Assembly (NCBI GenBank): GCA_000719105.1
Contig: JODX01000001.1
Location: forward strand, 682,001 to 746,000
Origin: Streptomyces sclerotialus
GTDB taxonomy: Bacteria; Actinomycetota; Actinomycetes; Streptomycetales; Streptomycetaceae
Length of the DNA stretch: 64,000 nucleotides
Direction of reading: 5' to 3'
In this document: one piece after another, positions 32,310-42,356 of the stretch
How the letters are laid out: every line of letters begins with the position of its first letter
How positions within the stretch are numbered: position 1 is the first letter of the stretch
The notes under the pieces: generated by a model
Database searches by the model: none
The model's input: the letters and a program-made list of their open reading frames with translations, nothing else
Told to the model about the DNA's origin: nothing
Made by a program: the position numbers and the translations under genes

Positions 32310-33167
32310 CTACAACTCCGCGAGCAGCTCCGCCTTCTTCGTCGTGAACTCCTCGTCCGTCACCAGCCCCGCCTGGTGCAGCTCGCCCAGGTGGCGGATG
32401 CGGTCGGCGATGTCGGCCGGGTCGCGGCGGCGCGCCCCGGCCGGCTCCACGGCCGGGGCCGGACCCGCGGCGCGCACCGCGGCCAGCACCGCCGCGGCGA
32501 ACGGCAGCGACTCGTGGACCGGGCCGTAGCCGAGCCCGAAGACGACGGCCGCCGGATCCTGGTCGGCCGGCACGGTGGGCGGCGTGGCCCCACCGCGGCG
32601 CAGCAGCCGCAGATGCCCCTCGAACACCTCGGGCGAGCGCCACTCCACACCGCTCAGCGCGTGGACGGGAAAGCTCTGGTCGCCGGCCTTCCACTTCGCC
32701 GAGGAGGCCCCGGTCCAGGACCACCGGAAGGAGACCGACGAGCCGTCGAAGGACGCCTTCCCGTCATACGCCTTGAACTGCCGTGGCGCCTCGGGCGGCG
32801 CCACGAGATGGCGCTCCGCCGGCCCCTCCGTCTCCGGCAGCATCGCCCGCAGCTCGTCCGCGTAGTACTCGGCGAGGGTCTCCCGCTCGGCCGGCAGCAT
32901 GAGACGGTACGGATCGCACCCTTCCTTCAGCTGGCCCGCGGCCGCGTCCATCAGCGGGTCGGCGCCCGCTCGTGGCTCGGCGCGCAGGACCACGGTCCCG
33001 CGCCGTCCCGGCGCCAGCGTGACCCCGGCGATCGCCTCCAGGGGGATGCGGCGTTCGCCGAGTGCCTGGAACAGCTTCGGCGTGCGGATTCCCCGTTCGA
33101 AGCGGATGAGCACGGAGTCGGACTCGAACTCCCAGGCGGCATGAAATCCGGCCAGTACGTCACCCAT
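32310..33167 (-). CDS. DUF4429 / SHOCT-domain protein
   Basis: A 285-residue cytoplasmic protein. Two PH-like DUF4429 repeats (GVTLAPGRRGTVVLRAEPRAGADP; ALSGVEWRSPEVFEGHLRLL), each with a preceding Trp/Phe-rich half, then a C-terminal SHOCT helix pair (DIADRIRHLGELHQAGLVTDEEFTTKKAELLAEL). SHOCT domains are short oligomerisation modules. The ATG at 33167 is preferred; ATG 33176 is possible. Role unknown. Confidence 0.88.
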   Translation of the reverse strand: MGDVLAGFHAAWEFESDSVLIRFERGIRTPKLFQALGERRIPLEAIAGVTLAPGRRGTVVLRAEPRAGADPLMDAAAGQLKEGCDPYRLMLPAERETLAEYYADELRAMLPETEGPAERHLVAPPEAPRQFKAYDGKASFDGSSVSFRWSWTGASSAKWKAGDQSFPVHALSGVEWRSPEVFEGHLRLLRRGGATPPTVPADQDPAAVVFGLGYGPVHESLPFAAAVLAAVRAAGPAPAVEPAGARRRDPADIADRIRHLGELHQAGLVTDEEFTTKKAELLAEL

Positions 33168-33243
33168 GCGGCTCATCGTAAGCGGGAGGCGCGTCTTCGT
33201 CCCCTCCTCCGGTCGGCCGTCGTTCCTACGATTTCTACGCGCG

Positions 33244-34461
33244 TCAGGCCGCGACGGCGGCGGACAAATGTTTCCCGCACGCGTCATCCTCGCGCTCGCC
33301 GTGCGCACAGCGCACCGAGCGATACGCGCCAACACCGATCTCGGCGAAGTTGCGCAGGCTCTCCGTGCCCGGCTCGAAGTAGCCGGTGTGCCCCTTCGCG
33401 CCGGCCGCCGACAGCACCCGCGCACCGAACGCCCGCGACACCGGATCGGCGCCGTGACCGAGCCCGCCGACCTCCAGGTACGGCACGTCCTCGATCCAGT
33501 CGTCGGCGTCCCGCGTCGCCCACACCCGGGCCGAGGTGCGCAGCTGGGAGGCCGTCTCGGCGCGCATGCCGGGGCTGCCCGCGACCGCTATGTCGGCCAC
33601 CCGCCGCGGCAGGTCCGGTGCGGCGACCCCGCACACCACCGAGCCGTAGCTGTGGCAGTACAGCGCGACGGGCGCACTGCCGGGCAGCCCCCGCACCAGC
33701 GCGTTCAGCCGGACCGCACCGCCCTCGGCGCGCAGCGCGGTGGCCGCCTCGATGCCGAGTCCGCCGGGCGCGGTGTAGTCGGCCCAGGCGATCACGGCGG
33801 TACGGGTCGCGGAGTCGGCGGCGAGCTCGGCCCCGTACAGGGCGCGCGCCATGCCGACGGGCGCCGAGTACGCCCGGTAGGAGCGCTGGAAGGTGAGCAC
33901 GTCCGTGTCGACGCCGGGCACGACCACCGACACCCGCTCGGCCGTGGTGAGGTCGCCGAAGACCTCGGCGACGCGGCCCGAGCCCTCCGGGTCGAAGGCG
34001 AGGATCTGCCGGCCGTGGCGCATCAGGTCGGCGAAGCGGTGCACCCGGCGGCCCGCCTCGTACTGGCCGAGGGCGGACAGCCGGGTGTCGTGCGTGCGCC
34101 GCTGCTCGACCTCGCGCTGCCGGGCCAGCGCGACCCGGTTGGCTCTGTACCGGAGGGTGACGGGAGCGCCGTTCATGTTGCCGACCGCGAACGGATAGCG
34201 GTCGACGAGGCGGAGGCGCTCCGCCTCGGTGAGCGAGGCGAAGAAGCGCGCGATCAGGTCGGGGGAGGAGCCGGGGTCCGGCAGCGCACGGCCGCCGATG
34301 TTCCCGTGGCTCCACGCGGAGAGCGACGTCTGCAGGGACGAGCCCCCGCGGTGGGCGCGGATCGCGGTCCAGCCGGTGGTCGCGAGCAGCACGAACACCA
34401 CGGCCAACGCGAGCAGCGCACGCCAGACGTTCAGTTGGGGGGAGGTGTCGAAGGAAGTCAC
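33244..34461 (-). CDS. Alpha/beta hydrolase (DUF1023), membrane-anchored
   Basis: A 405-residue hydrolase with an N-terminal membrane anchor (LNVWRALLALAVVFVLLATTGWTAI, residues 10-34). The catalytic domain has VSVVVPGVDTDVLTF and nucleophile elbow CHSYGS (GxSxG variant), then GSPGMRA and the His-bearing GAKGHTGYFEPG. The DUF1023 family is actinobacterial and probably acts on lipid or peptide esters at the cell surface. ATG at 34461. The C-terminal CAHGEREDDACGKH pair of cysteines could form a disulfide. Confidence 0.9.
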   Translation of the reverse strand: MTSFDTSPQLNVWRALLALAVVFVLLATTGWTAIRAHRGGSSLQTSLSAWSHGNIGGRALPDPGSSPDLIARFFASLTEAERLRLVDRYPFAVGNMNGAPVTLRYRANRVALARQREVEQRRTHDTRLSALGQYEAGRRVHRFADLMRHGRQILAFDPEGSGRVAEVFGDLTTAERVSVVVPGVDTDVLTFQRSYRAYSAPVGMARALYGAELAADSATRTAVIAWADYTAPGGLGIEAATALRAEGGAVRLNALVRGLPGSAPVALYCHSYGSVVCGVAAPDLPRRVADIAVAGSPGMRAETASQLRTSARVWATRDADDWIEDVPYLEVGGLGHGADPVSRAFGARVLSAAGAKGHTGYFEPGTESLRNFAEIGVGAYRSVRCAHGEREDDACGKHLSAAVAA

Positions 34462-34618
34462 TGGAAGGACACACTAGGAGAACGGAAGGGTCTCGCGTCA
34501 ATCGAGTGAGCGGAATCACGTTTCGCGTGAGAGAGTCGCCTTTCCCCCGCGTACTCACCGGTTTCCCGTGCGCCCCGGAACTCCGCCCCGTACGCCTCCC
34601 GCGCCCCCCGGGTGCGTC

Positions 34619-35260
34619 TCAGCCCGTACGCCACCGCCCGGTCAGCGCCGCTCCCAGGGCGTCGAGGTGGGCGGCGGTCAGTTCGCGGAAGGTGTCGGCG
34701 CCGATGTCCCGGCCCGAGCCCCACAGCCGTTCCGTCACCCGCATCACCCCGGCGAAGACGGCCACCGCCACGCGCGGGCGCGGATCGGTGTCCACGTCGA
34801 GGCCCTCCCGCTCGGCGACGATCCGCGCGACCTCCTCGCCCACCTCGTCCGAACGCCGCAGATGGGCGGCGAGCAGCGACGGCGTCGACTGGATCAGCCG
34901 GCAGGCCCGCAGATACAGCTCGACCGGCACCACCCGCCCGACGGCGTCGCCGATGGTGTCCCAGCTCTCCAGCACGGCGTTGCGCATCGCCTCCAGCGGC
35001 GCCTCCTCGGGCGGCCGCCGGCGCACCGCCTCCACGAAGTGGGCCGCCACCATCTCCTGGACGGCGAGGGTGACCTCCTCCTTGCCCGCGAAGTAGCGGA
35101 AGAAAGTGCGCTGCGAGACGTCGACGGTCCCGGCGATCTCGTCGACCGTCGTCCGCTCGTAGCCCTGCGAGGTGAACAGTTCGAGGGCGGTCCGCAGCAG
35201 CGCGTCCCGGGTGCGCCGCTTCTTCAGCTCCCGCAGTCCCGGCCGGATCACTGTGTCCAT
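34619..35260 (-). CDS. TetR-family regulator of the adjacent MFS efflux gene
   Basis: A 213-residue TetR repressor. DNA-binding part RDALLRTALELFTSQGYERTTVDEIAGTVDVSQRTFFRYFAGKEEVTLAV is canonical. The start is taken as the ATG at 35260 (MDTVIRPG). Divergent from an MFS transporter with paired operator-like boxes between, the standard repressor/efflux pump arrangement. The ligand is presumably the pump substrate. Confidence 0.93.
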   Translation of the reverse strand: MDTVIRPGLRELKKRRTRDALLRTALELFTSQGYERTTVDEIAGTVDVSQRTFFRYFAGKEEVTLAVQEMVAAHFVEAVRRRPPEEAPLEAMRNAVLESWDTIGDAVGRVVPVELYLRACRLIQSTPSLLAAHLRRSDEVGEEVARIVAEREGLDVDTDPRPRVAVAVFAGVMRVTERLWGSGRDIGADTFRELTAAHLDALGAALTGRWRTG

Positions 35261-35325
35261 CAACCCTCTTCCCCGGCCCCCCGTGCCTGGTGTTCGTACT
35301 CTTTGCGCAGCTCAGCCTATGTGCG

Positions 35326-35383
35326 AGTGACATGGCAGTGACCGGCTTGTGAATTGGTTCGCCAAGTGTCAGTGGCTGTCATT
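35326..35383. promoter_or_regulatory. Two inverted TGACA-type boxes, TetR operator candidates
   Basis: AGTGACATGGCAGTGAC (35326-35342) and, in the opposite orientation, GTCAGTGGCTGTCATT (35368-35383) share the pattern A(G/A)TGACA..CA.TGAC. They lie in the TetR/MFS intergenic region, the second 11 bp from the MFS start. Likely repressor sites. Confidence 0.5.
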
Positions 35384-35394
35384 AGTCTCGGGCC

Positions 35395-37014
35395 ATGACC
35401 ACTCAGACCACCGTCGACGCGACGGGGCCGGGGGACGGCACACCGGCCGCCCCGTCGCAGCAGCCGCCGGCCTCCGGACTGCGCGGCCACCCCTGGCTCA
35501 CCCTCTTAACCGTGGCCGTCGGGGTCATGATGGTGGCCCTGGACGGCACCATCGTGGCCATCGCCAACCCGGCCATCGCCGACGACCTCAAGGCCACCCT
35601 GCCCGAGGTGCAGTGGATCACCAACGCCTACTTCCTCGCCCTCGCGGTCACGCTGATCACGGCGGGCAAGCTCGGTGACCGCTTCGGCCACCGGCAGACC
35701 TTCCTCATCGGCGTGGTCGGCTTCGCACTGGCCTCCGGAGTCATCGGCCTGTCCGGCTCCATACCCATGGTGATCACCTTCCGGGTCTCGCAGGGCCTGT
35801 TCGGCGCGCTGCTGATGCCGGCCGCGCTCGGCCTGCTGCGGGCCACCTTCCCGGCCGAGAAGCTGAACATGGCGATCGGCATCTGGGGCATGGTCATCGG
35901 CGCCTCCACCGCGGGCGGCCCGATCCTCGGCGGCTTCCTCGTCGAGCACGTGAGCTGGCAGTCCGTCTTCTACATCAACGTGCCGGTCGGTGTCCTCGCC
36001 GTGCTCCTCGGCCTGTGGATCCTGCTCGACCACCGCGCGGAGAACGCCCCGCGGTCCTTCGACATCCCGGGCATCGCCCTGCTGTCGGGCGCCATGTTCT
36101 GTCTGGTCTGGGCGCTCATCAAGGCCCCGGAGTGGGGCTGGGGCTCCGGCCTGACGTGGGCGTTCCTCGGCGCCTCGGTGCTCGGCTTCGCGCTCTTCGC
36201 CCTCTGGGAGACGAAGGTGAAGGAGCCGCTGATCCCGCTCGGGCTCTTCCGCTCCGTGGCGCTCTCGGCGGGCGTCGTCCTGATGGTGCTCATGGCCATC
36301 GCCTTCATGGGCGGCCTGTTCTTCGTCACCTTCTACCTCCAGAACGTCCACGGGATGAGCCCCGTCGACGCGGGCCTGCACCTGTTGCCCCTCACCGGCA
36401 TGATGATCGTCGGCTCGCCGCTCGCGGGCGCCCTCATCACCAAGGCCGGCCCGCGCATCCCGCTGGCCGGCGGCATGGCGCTGACCGCCCTGGCGATGTA
36501 CGGCATGTCGACGCTGGACGCCGGTTCCGGCAGCGGTGTGATGTCGCTGTGGTTCGCGGTCCTCGGCCTCGGCCTCGCCCCCGTCATGGTGGGCGCCACC
36601 GAGGTCATCGTGGGCAACGCGCCGCTGGAGCTCTCCGGTGTCGCCGGCGGCCTCCAGCAGGCCGCCATGCAGATCGGCGGCAGCCTCGGTACGGCCGTCC
36701 TGGGCGCCGTGATGGCCTCCAAGGTCGACGGCGACCTGGCGGGCAACTGGACCGACGCGGGCCTCCCGCCGCTCACCGGCGACCAGCTCGACCACGCCTC
36801 CGAGGCCGTCGAGGTCGGTGCGGCACCGATCGCCGAGGGTACCCCGCAGGAGCTGGCGGCCAAGATCACCCAGGTCGCGCACGACACGTTCATCTCCGGC
36901 ATGGGGCTCGCCTGCCTGGTCGCCGCCGGGGTCGCGGCCGTCGCCGTCCTGGTGGCGTTCCTGACCAAGCGCGGGGAGAACGCCGCGGCGGGCGCGGGAG
37001 CCGCGCACATCTGA
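35395..37014 (+). CDS. MFS drug efflux transporter, DHA2 (14-TM) family, with a TTA codon
   Basis: A 539-residue major facilitator with about 14 membrane segments. DHA2 motifs: VMMVALDGTIVAIANPAI (motif D1), GKLGDRFGHRQTFLIG (motif A), and RVSQGLFGALLMPAALGLL and GGPILGGFLVEHVSWQSVFYINVPVG (motif C). Predicted to expel toxic organic compounds or an antibiotic by proton antiport. Leu38 in WLTLLTV is encoded by TTA (35506-35508), the rare codon that needs bldA tRNA, so full expression may be developmentally gated. Controlled by the divergent TetR gene. ATG at 35395. Confidence 0.94.
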   Translation: MTTQTTVDATGPGDGTPAAPSQQPPASGLRGHPWLTLLTVAVGVMMVALDGTIVAIANPAIADDLKATLPEVQWITNAYFLALAVTLITAGKLGDRFGHRQTFLIGVVGFALASGVIGLSGSIPMVITFRVSQGLFGALLMPAALGLLRATFPAEKLNMAIGIWGMVIGASTAGGPILGGFLVEHVSWQSVFYINVPVGVLAVLLGLWILLDHRAENAPRSFDIPGIALLSGAMFCLVWALIKAPEWGWGSGLTWAFLGASVLGFALFALWETKVKEPLIPLGLFRSVALSAGVVLMVLMAIAFMGGLFFVTFYLQNVHGMSPVDAGLHLLPLTGMMIVGSPLAGALITKAGPRIPLAGGMALTALAMYGMSTLDAGSGSGVMSLWFAVLGLGLAPVMVGATEVIVGNAPLELSGVAGGLQQAAMQIGGSLGTAVLGAVMASKVDGDLAGNWTDAGLPPLTGDQLDHASEAVEVGAAPIAEGTPQELAAKITQVAHDTFISGMGLACLVAAGVAAVAVLVAFLTKRGENAAAGAGAAHI

Positions 37015-37117
37015 CGGGACGGTACGGGACAGCCCGGGAGCAGGTTCAAGGCGGGAAAGCGGGGGTACCCGCGCCATCACGGAACCCGAACTGACAGCGA
37101 CGTATCGGGAGTTGATG

Positions 37118-37420
37118 ATGGCGGGATTCGGCAACAGTTCGCGCAGGTACCCCCGCTCACGTGGCCGGACGGGGTCACGGAGCGGGCCGGACAGCGCGAC
37201 CCTCGGAATCATCGGAGCCATCTGCGCGGTCGCGGGCCTCTTCGTGCTGGGCATCGTCCTCGGGCCCGTAGCGGTCGTCTGCGGCTGGCTGGCCATGGGC
37301 CGCCGCTGGAACAGCGGCTCCGTCCCCGCACTCATCGCAGTGGTGCTGGGCGCCATCGTCACCGTCCTGTCGCTCATCATGCTCTTCGGGGCCGCGTCCT
37401 CCGGGTACGGAGTCTTCTGA
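37118..37420 (+). CDS. DUF4190 small membrane protein
   Basis: A 100-residue protein: Arg/Ser-rich cytosolic start (RYPRSRGRTGSRSGP), then two membrane helices (LGIIGAICAVAGLFVLGIVLGPVAVVCGWLAMG and PALIAVVLGAIVTVLSLIMLFG), the DUF4190 hairpin. GGGAG lies 6 nt before the ATG at 37118; ATG 37115 is also possible. Function unknown. Confidence 0.85.
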   Translation: MAGFGNSSRRYPRSRGRTGSRSGPDSATLGIIGAICAVAGLFVLGIVLGPVAVVCGWLAMGRRWNSGSVPALIAVVLGAIVTVLSLIMLFGAASSGYGVF

Positions 37421-37485
37421 TTCCCGGGGAGCAAGGGAAGGGCCGCCCGGCACCGGGGAGCCTGGGGAGGTGCGAGGCCGGGCGA

Positions 37486-37521
37486 GAAGGGCCCCCTCGG
37501 CGTTGGCCGAGGGGGCCCTTC
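37486..37521. terminator. Bidirectional terminator, 16-bp stem
   Basis: GAAGGGCCCCCTCGGC with its exact complement and GTTG loop, followed by TTG; located between the convergent DUF4190 and aceE genes. Confidence 0.88.
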
Positions 37522-37628
37522 TTGTCGTCTGCCAGGGGCGCGGGACGGTGCTCATGTGCGGCTCCGCCGCGGGGCGCGACCAGCCACGTACGCCCCGCAG
37601 ACGCCCCTCAGCAGCCACCCCTACGGCG

Positions 37629-40385
37629 CTACGCATCCCCTCCGGCCGGGCCGGGATCCGCCGCGGTCACATCCAGCAACTGATACCGGTCGATCGCCTG
37701 CTTCAGCACCGACCGGTCCACCTTCCCCTCCCGCGCCAGCTCCGTCAGCACCGCCACCACGATCGACTGCGCGTCGATGTGGAAGAAACGGCGCGCCGCC
37801 CCCCGCGTGTCGGCGAAGCCGAACCCGTCCGCGCCCAGGGAGGAGTACGTCCCCGGCACCCACCGCGCGATCTGGTCCGGAACGCTGCGCATCCAGTCGG
37901 AGACGGCCACGAACGGCCCCTCGGCCCCGCTCAGCTTCCGCGTCACGTACGGGACGCGCTGCTCCTCCTCGGGGTGGAGGAAGTTGTGCTCCTCCGCTGC
38001 GACGGCCTCGCGCCGCAGCTCGTTCCAGGAGGTCGCCGACCAGACGTCGGCACGTACGTTCCAGTCCGCGGCGAGGATCCGCTGCGCCTCGACCGCCCAC
38101 GGCACGGCGACACCGGAGGCCATGATCTGCGCCGGGATCTCGCCGGCCGTGCCCGCGCTGAAGCGGTGGATGCCCTGGAGGATGCCCTCGACGTCCACGT
38201 TCTCCGGCTCGGCCGGGTGCTGGATGGGCTCGTTGTAGACGGTCAGGTAGTAGAAGACGTCCTCGCCCTGCGGATGCTCGCCGCCCTCGCCGTCCCCGCC
38301 GTACATCCGGCGGAGACCGTCCTGCACGATATGGGCGATCTCGAAACCGAACGCCGGGTCGTACGCGACGCACGCCGGGTTCGTCGAGGCCAGGAGCTGC
38401 GAGTGCCCGTCGGCGTGCTGGAGTCCCTCACCGGTCAGCGTCGTACGCCCGGCGGTCGCACCCAGGACGAAACCGCGCGAGAGCTGATCGGCCATCTGCC
38501 AGAACTGATCGCCGGTGCGCTGGAAACCGAACATCGAGTAGAAGACATATACGGGGATCAGCGGCTCGCCGTGCGTGGCGTACGCCGAGCCCGCCGCGAC
38601 CAGCGAGGCCGTGCAGCCCGCCTCGGAGATGCCGTCGTGCAGCATCTGCCCGGTCGGCGACTCCTTGTAGGCGAGCAGCAGCTCGCGGTCCACGGACTCG
38701 TACTGCTGCCCGAGGGGGTTGTAGATCTTCGCGCTCGGGAAGAACGAGTCCATGCCGAACGTGCGGTACTCGTCGGGCGCGATCAGCACGAACCGCTTGC
38801 CGATCTCCTTGTCCCGCATGAGGTCCTTCAAAAGCCGTACGAACGCCATGGTGGTGGCGATCGACTGCTGGCCCGAGCCCTTCTTCACACTCGCGTACGT
38901 CTTGTCGCCGGGCAGCGGCAGCGGCTTCGACCGCACGACACGCGTCGGTACGTACCCGTCCAGCGACCTGCGCCGGTCGTGCATGTACTGGATCTCCTCC
39001 GTGTCCCGGCCCGGGTGGTAGTACGGCGGCGCGCCGGACTCCAGCTCCTTGTCCGAGATCGGCAGGTGCAGGCGGTCGCGGAAGCCCTTGAGGTCGTCGA
39101 CCGTCAGCTTCTTCATCTGGTGCGTGGCGTTGCGGCCCTCGAAGTTGGGGCCGAGCGTCCAGCCCTTGACCGTCTTGGCGAGGATGACCGTCGGCTGGCC
39201 CTTGTGCTCCACGGCCGCCTTGTACGCCGCGTAGATCTTCCGGTGGTCGTGTCCGCCGCGGCCCAGGTACAGGATCTGGTCGTCGGTCATGTCCTCGACC
39301 ATCGCGCGCAGCCGGTGGTCGTCGCCGAAGAAGTGGTCGCGGATGTACGCGCCGGTCTCGGTGGCGTACGTCTGGAACTGGCCGTCCGGCGTGGTGTTCA
39401 TCCGGTTGACCAGCACGCCGTCGCGGTCCTGTGCCAGCAGCGGATCCCACGAACGGTCCCACACCAGCTTGATCACATTCCAGCCGGCACCGCGGAAGAC
39501 CGACTCCAGCTCCTGGATGATCTTGCCGTTGCCGCGTACCGGGCCGTCCAGCCGCTGGAGGTTGCAGTTGACGACGAAGGTGAGGTTGTCGAGGCCCTCG
39601 CGAGCGGCGATGGACAGCTGCCCCAGCGACTCGGGCTCGTCCATCTCCCCGTCCCCGAGGAATGCCCACACATGGCTCTTCGACGTGTCGGCGATCCCGC
39701 GGGCCTCCATGTACCGGTTCATCCGCGCCTGGTAGATCGCGCCGATCGGACCGAGGCCCATCGACACGGTCGGGAACTCCCAGAAGTCGGGCATCGACCG
39801 CGGGTGCGGGTAACTCGACAGGCCGTACGGCGCCTTCGACTTCTCCTGCCGGAAGCCGTCGAGGTGCTTCTCGCTCAGCCGGTCGAGAAGGAACGCGCGG
39901 GCGTAGATGCCGGGGGAGGCGTGGCCCTGGAAGAAGACCTGGTCGCCGCCGTCCCCCCGGTCCTTGCCGCGGAAGAAGTGGTTGAAGCCCACGTCGTACA
40001 GCGAGGCGGACGAGGCGAAGGTGGCGATGTGGCCGCCGACCCCGATGCCCGGACGCTGGGCGCGGGACACCATCACGGCGGCGTTCCACCGCGTGGCATT
40101 CAGAATCTTCCGCTCGATCTCCTCGTTGCCGGGGAAGAACGGTTCGTCCTTGGTGGCAATGGTGTTGACGTAATCAGTGCTGCGCATCTCCGGCACGGCC
40201 ACGCGCTTCTCGCGGGCGCGCTCGATCAGCCGGAGCATCAGATAGCGGGCCCGCTCACGGCCGCGCTCGTCGACGGCGGCGTCGAGCGAGTCCAGCCACT
40301 CCTGGGTCTCCTCGGGGTCGAAGTCAGGGACCTGGCTCGGAAGGCCGCCAATGATGATCGGATTGCGATCGGCTCCGGAAACCAC
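37629..40385 (-). CDS. aceE: Pyruvate dehydrogenase E1, homodimeric
   Basis: A 918-residue thiamine-diphosphate enzyme that decarboxylates pyruvate and acetylates the lipoyl E2. TPP/Mg site: [34 protein letters not shown]. Earlier substrate/TPP contacts: [25 protein letters not shown]-terminal transketolase-like domain with [26 protein letters not shown] start at 40385, with GAAGGA 6 nt upstream. Monocistronic: 437 bp of non-coding DNA lie upstream and a terminator beyond the stop side. Homodimeric E1 is the standard form in actinobacteria. Length matches the family. Confidence 0.97.
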   Translation of the reverse strand: MVSGADRNPIIIGGLPSQVPDFDPEETQEWLDSLDAAVDERGRERARYLMLRLIERAREKRVAVPEMRSTDYVNTIATKDEPFFPGNEEIERKILNATRWNAAVMVSRAQRPGIGVGGHIATFASSASLYDVGFNHFFRGKDRGDGGDQVFFQGHASPGIYARAFLLDRLSEKHLDGFRQEKSKAPYGLSSYPHPRSMPDFWEFPTVSMGLGPIGAIYQARMNRYMEARGIADTSKSHVWAFLGDGEMDEPESLGQLSIAAREGLDNLTFVVNCNLQRLDGPVRGNGKIIQELESVFRGAGWNVIKLVWDRSWDPLLAQDRDGVLVNRMNTTPDGQFQTYATETGAYIRDHFFGDDHRLRAMVEDMTDDQILYLGRGGHDHRKIYAAYKAAVEHKGQPTVILAKTVKGWTLGPNFEGRNATHQMKKLTVDDLKGFRDRLHLPISDKELESGAPPYYHPGRDTEEIQYMHDRRRSLDGYVPTRVVRSKPLPLPGDKTYASVKKGSGQQSIATTMAFVRLLKDLMRDKEIGKRFVLIAPDEYRTFGMDSFFPSAKIYNPLGQQYESVDRELLLAYKESPTGQMLHDGISEAGCTASLVAAGSAYATHGEPLIPVYVFYSMFGFQRTGDQFWQMADQLSRGFVLGATAGRTTLTGEGLQHADGHSQLLASTNPACVAYDPAFGFEIAHIVQDGLRRMYGGDGEGGEHPQGEDVFYYLTVYNEPIQHPAEPENVDVEGILQGIHRFSAGTAGEIPAQIMASGVAVPWAVEAQRILAADWNVRADVWSATSWNELRREAVAAEEHNFLHPEEEQRVPYVTRKLSGAEGPFVAVSDWMRSVPDQIARWVPGTYSSLGADGFGFADTRGAARRFFHIDAQSIVVAVLTELAREGKVDRSVLKQAIDRYQLLDVTAADPGPAGGDA

Positions 40386-40822
40386 GCTGTTCCTTCACTG
40401 TCAGAGGGGCACTCTTCGTCTGTGCCTGCACCGTTTCCCATCGTGTACCTCGGGAAGGCGCACGTCATCTCTACCGTGGGGTAATGGAAACGTTCGCGCG
40501 GGCGCCAGGGACGGGCCCGGCGAAACGCAACGATACGCCCGGTCCGTGACGCGTTCCGCAAAGGCATTCGGGTCTCGTACCCTCGGATGACTACTGAATG
40601 CACATACCGGGCAGAACGGTGTGGTGTGCGGCACCCTTGGTGGCAATTCCATGATGGGAGTTGCGGTGACACGGCCGGTATCGTCACCGTTTCGGCGGTC
40701 TCGAAGGCTGGGTACTTGCGCGATCCGTCCCGCCCGTGTGGACTACGGCCAATGCTTCGCGTACGCGCGTGGCTGAACTTCCCCGGGGGAAACCCCACCC
40801 GAACATGATCAGGAGGCAACCC
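40386..40822. other. Divergent intergenic region aceE / DUF3052 gene
   Basis: About 437 bp with lower GC than the genes around it, holding promoters for both. AGGAGG at 40811-40816 serves the DUF3052 GTG. I see no conserved small ORF; the frame at 40587-40808 has poor codon bias and lacks a ribosome site. Confidence 0.5.
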
Positions 40823-41260
40823 GTGAGCGCGACCGCGGACCACGCGGAGGAGCGGACGAACCCTGCCGCGAGGCTGGGGTTCCAGCCCGAGCAGGTGGTC
40901 CAGGAGATCGGCTTCGACGACGACGTCGACCAGGAGCTCCGCGAGGCCATTGAGGACGTTGTCGGCAGCGATCTCGTCGACGAGGACTACGGCGACGTGG
41001 CCGATGCCGTCGTGCTGTGGTTCCGCGACGATGACGGCGACCTGACGGATGCGCTGGTGGACGCCACCACGTACATCGAAGAGGGTGGCTCGATCCTGCT
41101 GCTGACGCCGAAGACGGGCCGTGACGGCTACGTGGAGCCGAGCGACATCTCGGAGGCCGCGACGACCGCGGGCCTCTCCGCGTCGAAGAGCGTCAGCGTC
41201 GGCAAGGACTGGAGCGGCAGCCGGCTGGTGACGCCGAAGGCGGCCAAGGCGAAGCGGTGA
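40823..41260 (+). CDS. DUF3052 domain protein
   Basis: A 145-residue acidic cytosolic protein conserved in actinobacteria: ARLGFQPEQVVQEIGFDDDVDQELREAIEDVVGSDLVDEDYGDVADAVVLWFRDDDGDLTDALVD, then GSILLLTPKTGRDGYVEPSDISEAATTAGLSASKSVSVGKDWSGSRLVTPK. No catalytic motif seen; function unknown. GTG at 40823 with AGGAGG 6 nt upstream. It regularly sits next to aceE in streptomycetes. Followed by a nested hairpin. Confidence 0.92.
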   Translation: MSATADHAEERTNPAARLGFQPEQVVQEIGFDDDVDQELREAIEDVVGSDLVDEDYGDVADAVVLWFRDDDGDLTDALVDATTYIEEGGSILLLTPKTGRDGYVEPSDISEAATTAGLSASKSVSVGKDWSGSRLVTPKAAKAKR

Positions 41261-41271
41261 CGCTCCGCTGG

Positions 41272-41322
41272 GTGGGCCGGGACACCGCCCGGGGCTGAGG
41301 CCCCGGGCCTGCCCCGGCCCAC
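41272..41322. terminator. Nested double hairpin downstream of DUF3052 gene
   Basis: Outer arms GTGGGCCGGG (41272-41281) and CCCGGCCCAC (41313-41322); inner arms GCCCGGGGC (41287-41295) and GCCCCGGGC (41300-41308) with TGAG loop. Both are perfect stems. Probable terminator, unusually stable. Confidence 0.7.
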
Positions 41323-41785
41323 GACCCGTGCCCGCGGGTTCTTCGGGCCCACGGACCCAGAGCCCCCTCCGACCCGCAGGACGTGTCGCGGGGGCTTGGA
41401 CCGTGGTCCGTCTCGTGCCGCGACGTCTCGGCTTCGGGGTCCGGTCCCGGGCCCTGCCCGGCCCCTGGGCCGTGTCGCGGGGCGTCGGCTGCGTCGGGGG
41501 TTTGCGGCATGCACCCGCCCCCGGCTCCGGTCATGGCCCGAGGGTGTGGGCCCTTGCTCAGCCGGGTTCCGGCGGCGCGCAGGCCGCGCCTCGGGGCCGG
41601 GCGGGGCCGGAGGCCTCCGTGGACGTGGGCAGGCCGCGCGTTCGGCCGTAGGGGTGGATGTGCGGGGCGCGGGCCTCGGGCGGCCGGGGGACTGCGGGCC
41701 GCGGGTCCGGGGCGGCCGGTCCGTGAGGGCGGGCGCTGCGTAAGGTGGCGTCACCGGAACAGCCCACGGAAGGAAACGCAGGACC
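41323..41785. other. GC-extreme non-coding stretch
   Basis: About 460 bp of very high GC. Open frames in several phases are chance products of the composition and have no family resemblance. Holds the promoter of the peroxiredoxin gene near its end. Nothing else is supported. Confidence 0.5.
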
Positions 41786-42244
41786 ATGGCGATCCAGGTC
41801 GGAGAGAAGGCCCCGGACTTCGAGCTCAAGGACAATCACGGCGCCACCGTCAAGCTTTCGGACCACCGCGGAGCGAAGAACGTCGTGCTGCTCTTCTACC
41901 CGTTCGCCTTCACCGGCGTGTGCACCGGCGAGCTGTGCGAGCTCCGCGACAACCTGCCGAAGTTCGTCAACGACGACACCCAGCTGCTCGCCGTCTCCAA
42001 CGACTCCATCCACACCCTGCGCGTCTTCTCCGAGCAGGAGGGCCTGGAGTACCCGCTGCTCTCCGACTTCTGGCCGCACGGCGAAGTCTCGCGCGCGTAC
42101 GGCGTCTTCGACGAGGACAAGGGCTGCGCGGTCCGCGGCACGTTCATCATCGACAAGGAGGGCGTCGTCCGGTGGAGCGTCGTGAACGACCTCCCGAACG
42201 CCCGCGACCTCAACGAGTACGTCAAGGCCCTCGACACCCTGTGA
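41786..42244 (+). CDS. Peroxiredoxin, AhpE/Bcp type
   Basis: A 152-residue thiol peroxidase that reduces hydrogen peroxide or organic peroxides. Peroxidatic Cys46 in [14 protein letters not shown]; a second Cys51 five residues later resembles the Bcp/PrxQ resolving position. The rest ([47 protein letters not shown]) is close to actinobacterial AhpE. ATG at 41786 after GGAAGGAAA. It precedes the ter genes, consistent with a stress locus. Confidence 0.94.
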   Translation: MAIQVGEKAPDFELKDNHGATVKLSDHRGAKNVVLLFYPFAFTGVCTGELCELRDNLPKFVNDDTQLLAVSNDSIHTLRVFSEQEGLEYPLLSDFWPHGEVSRAYGVFDEDKGCAVRGTFIIDKEGVVRWSVVNDLPNARDLNEYVKALDTL

Positions 42245-42356
42245 TTTCTCGGCCTCAGGGCCTGCGACGGGCGGGAACCCGTCAGTAGGATCGAAACGTT
42301 GATCCCAAGGCAACGCACGACGGGGCTTCCGCCCCTGGACACCAATGGGAGGACTC

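Noticed and set aside
37470..40484. 1004-aa open frame on the plus strand
   Set aside because: Antisense to aceE; the aceE frame has full family length and the TPP motif.
40587..40808. 73-aa open frame in the aceE/DUF3052 gap
   Set aside because: Poor codon bias, no ribosome site, no recognisable domain.
41383..42288. 301-aa open frame over the peroxiredoxin gene
   Set aside because: Runs through a GC-extreme gap in the wrong frame for the peroxiredoxin, with Arg/Gly low complexity.
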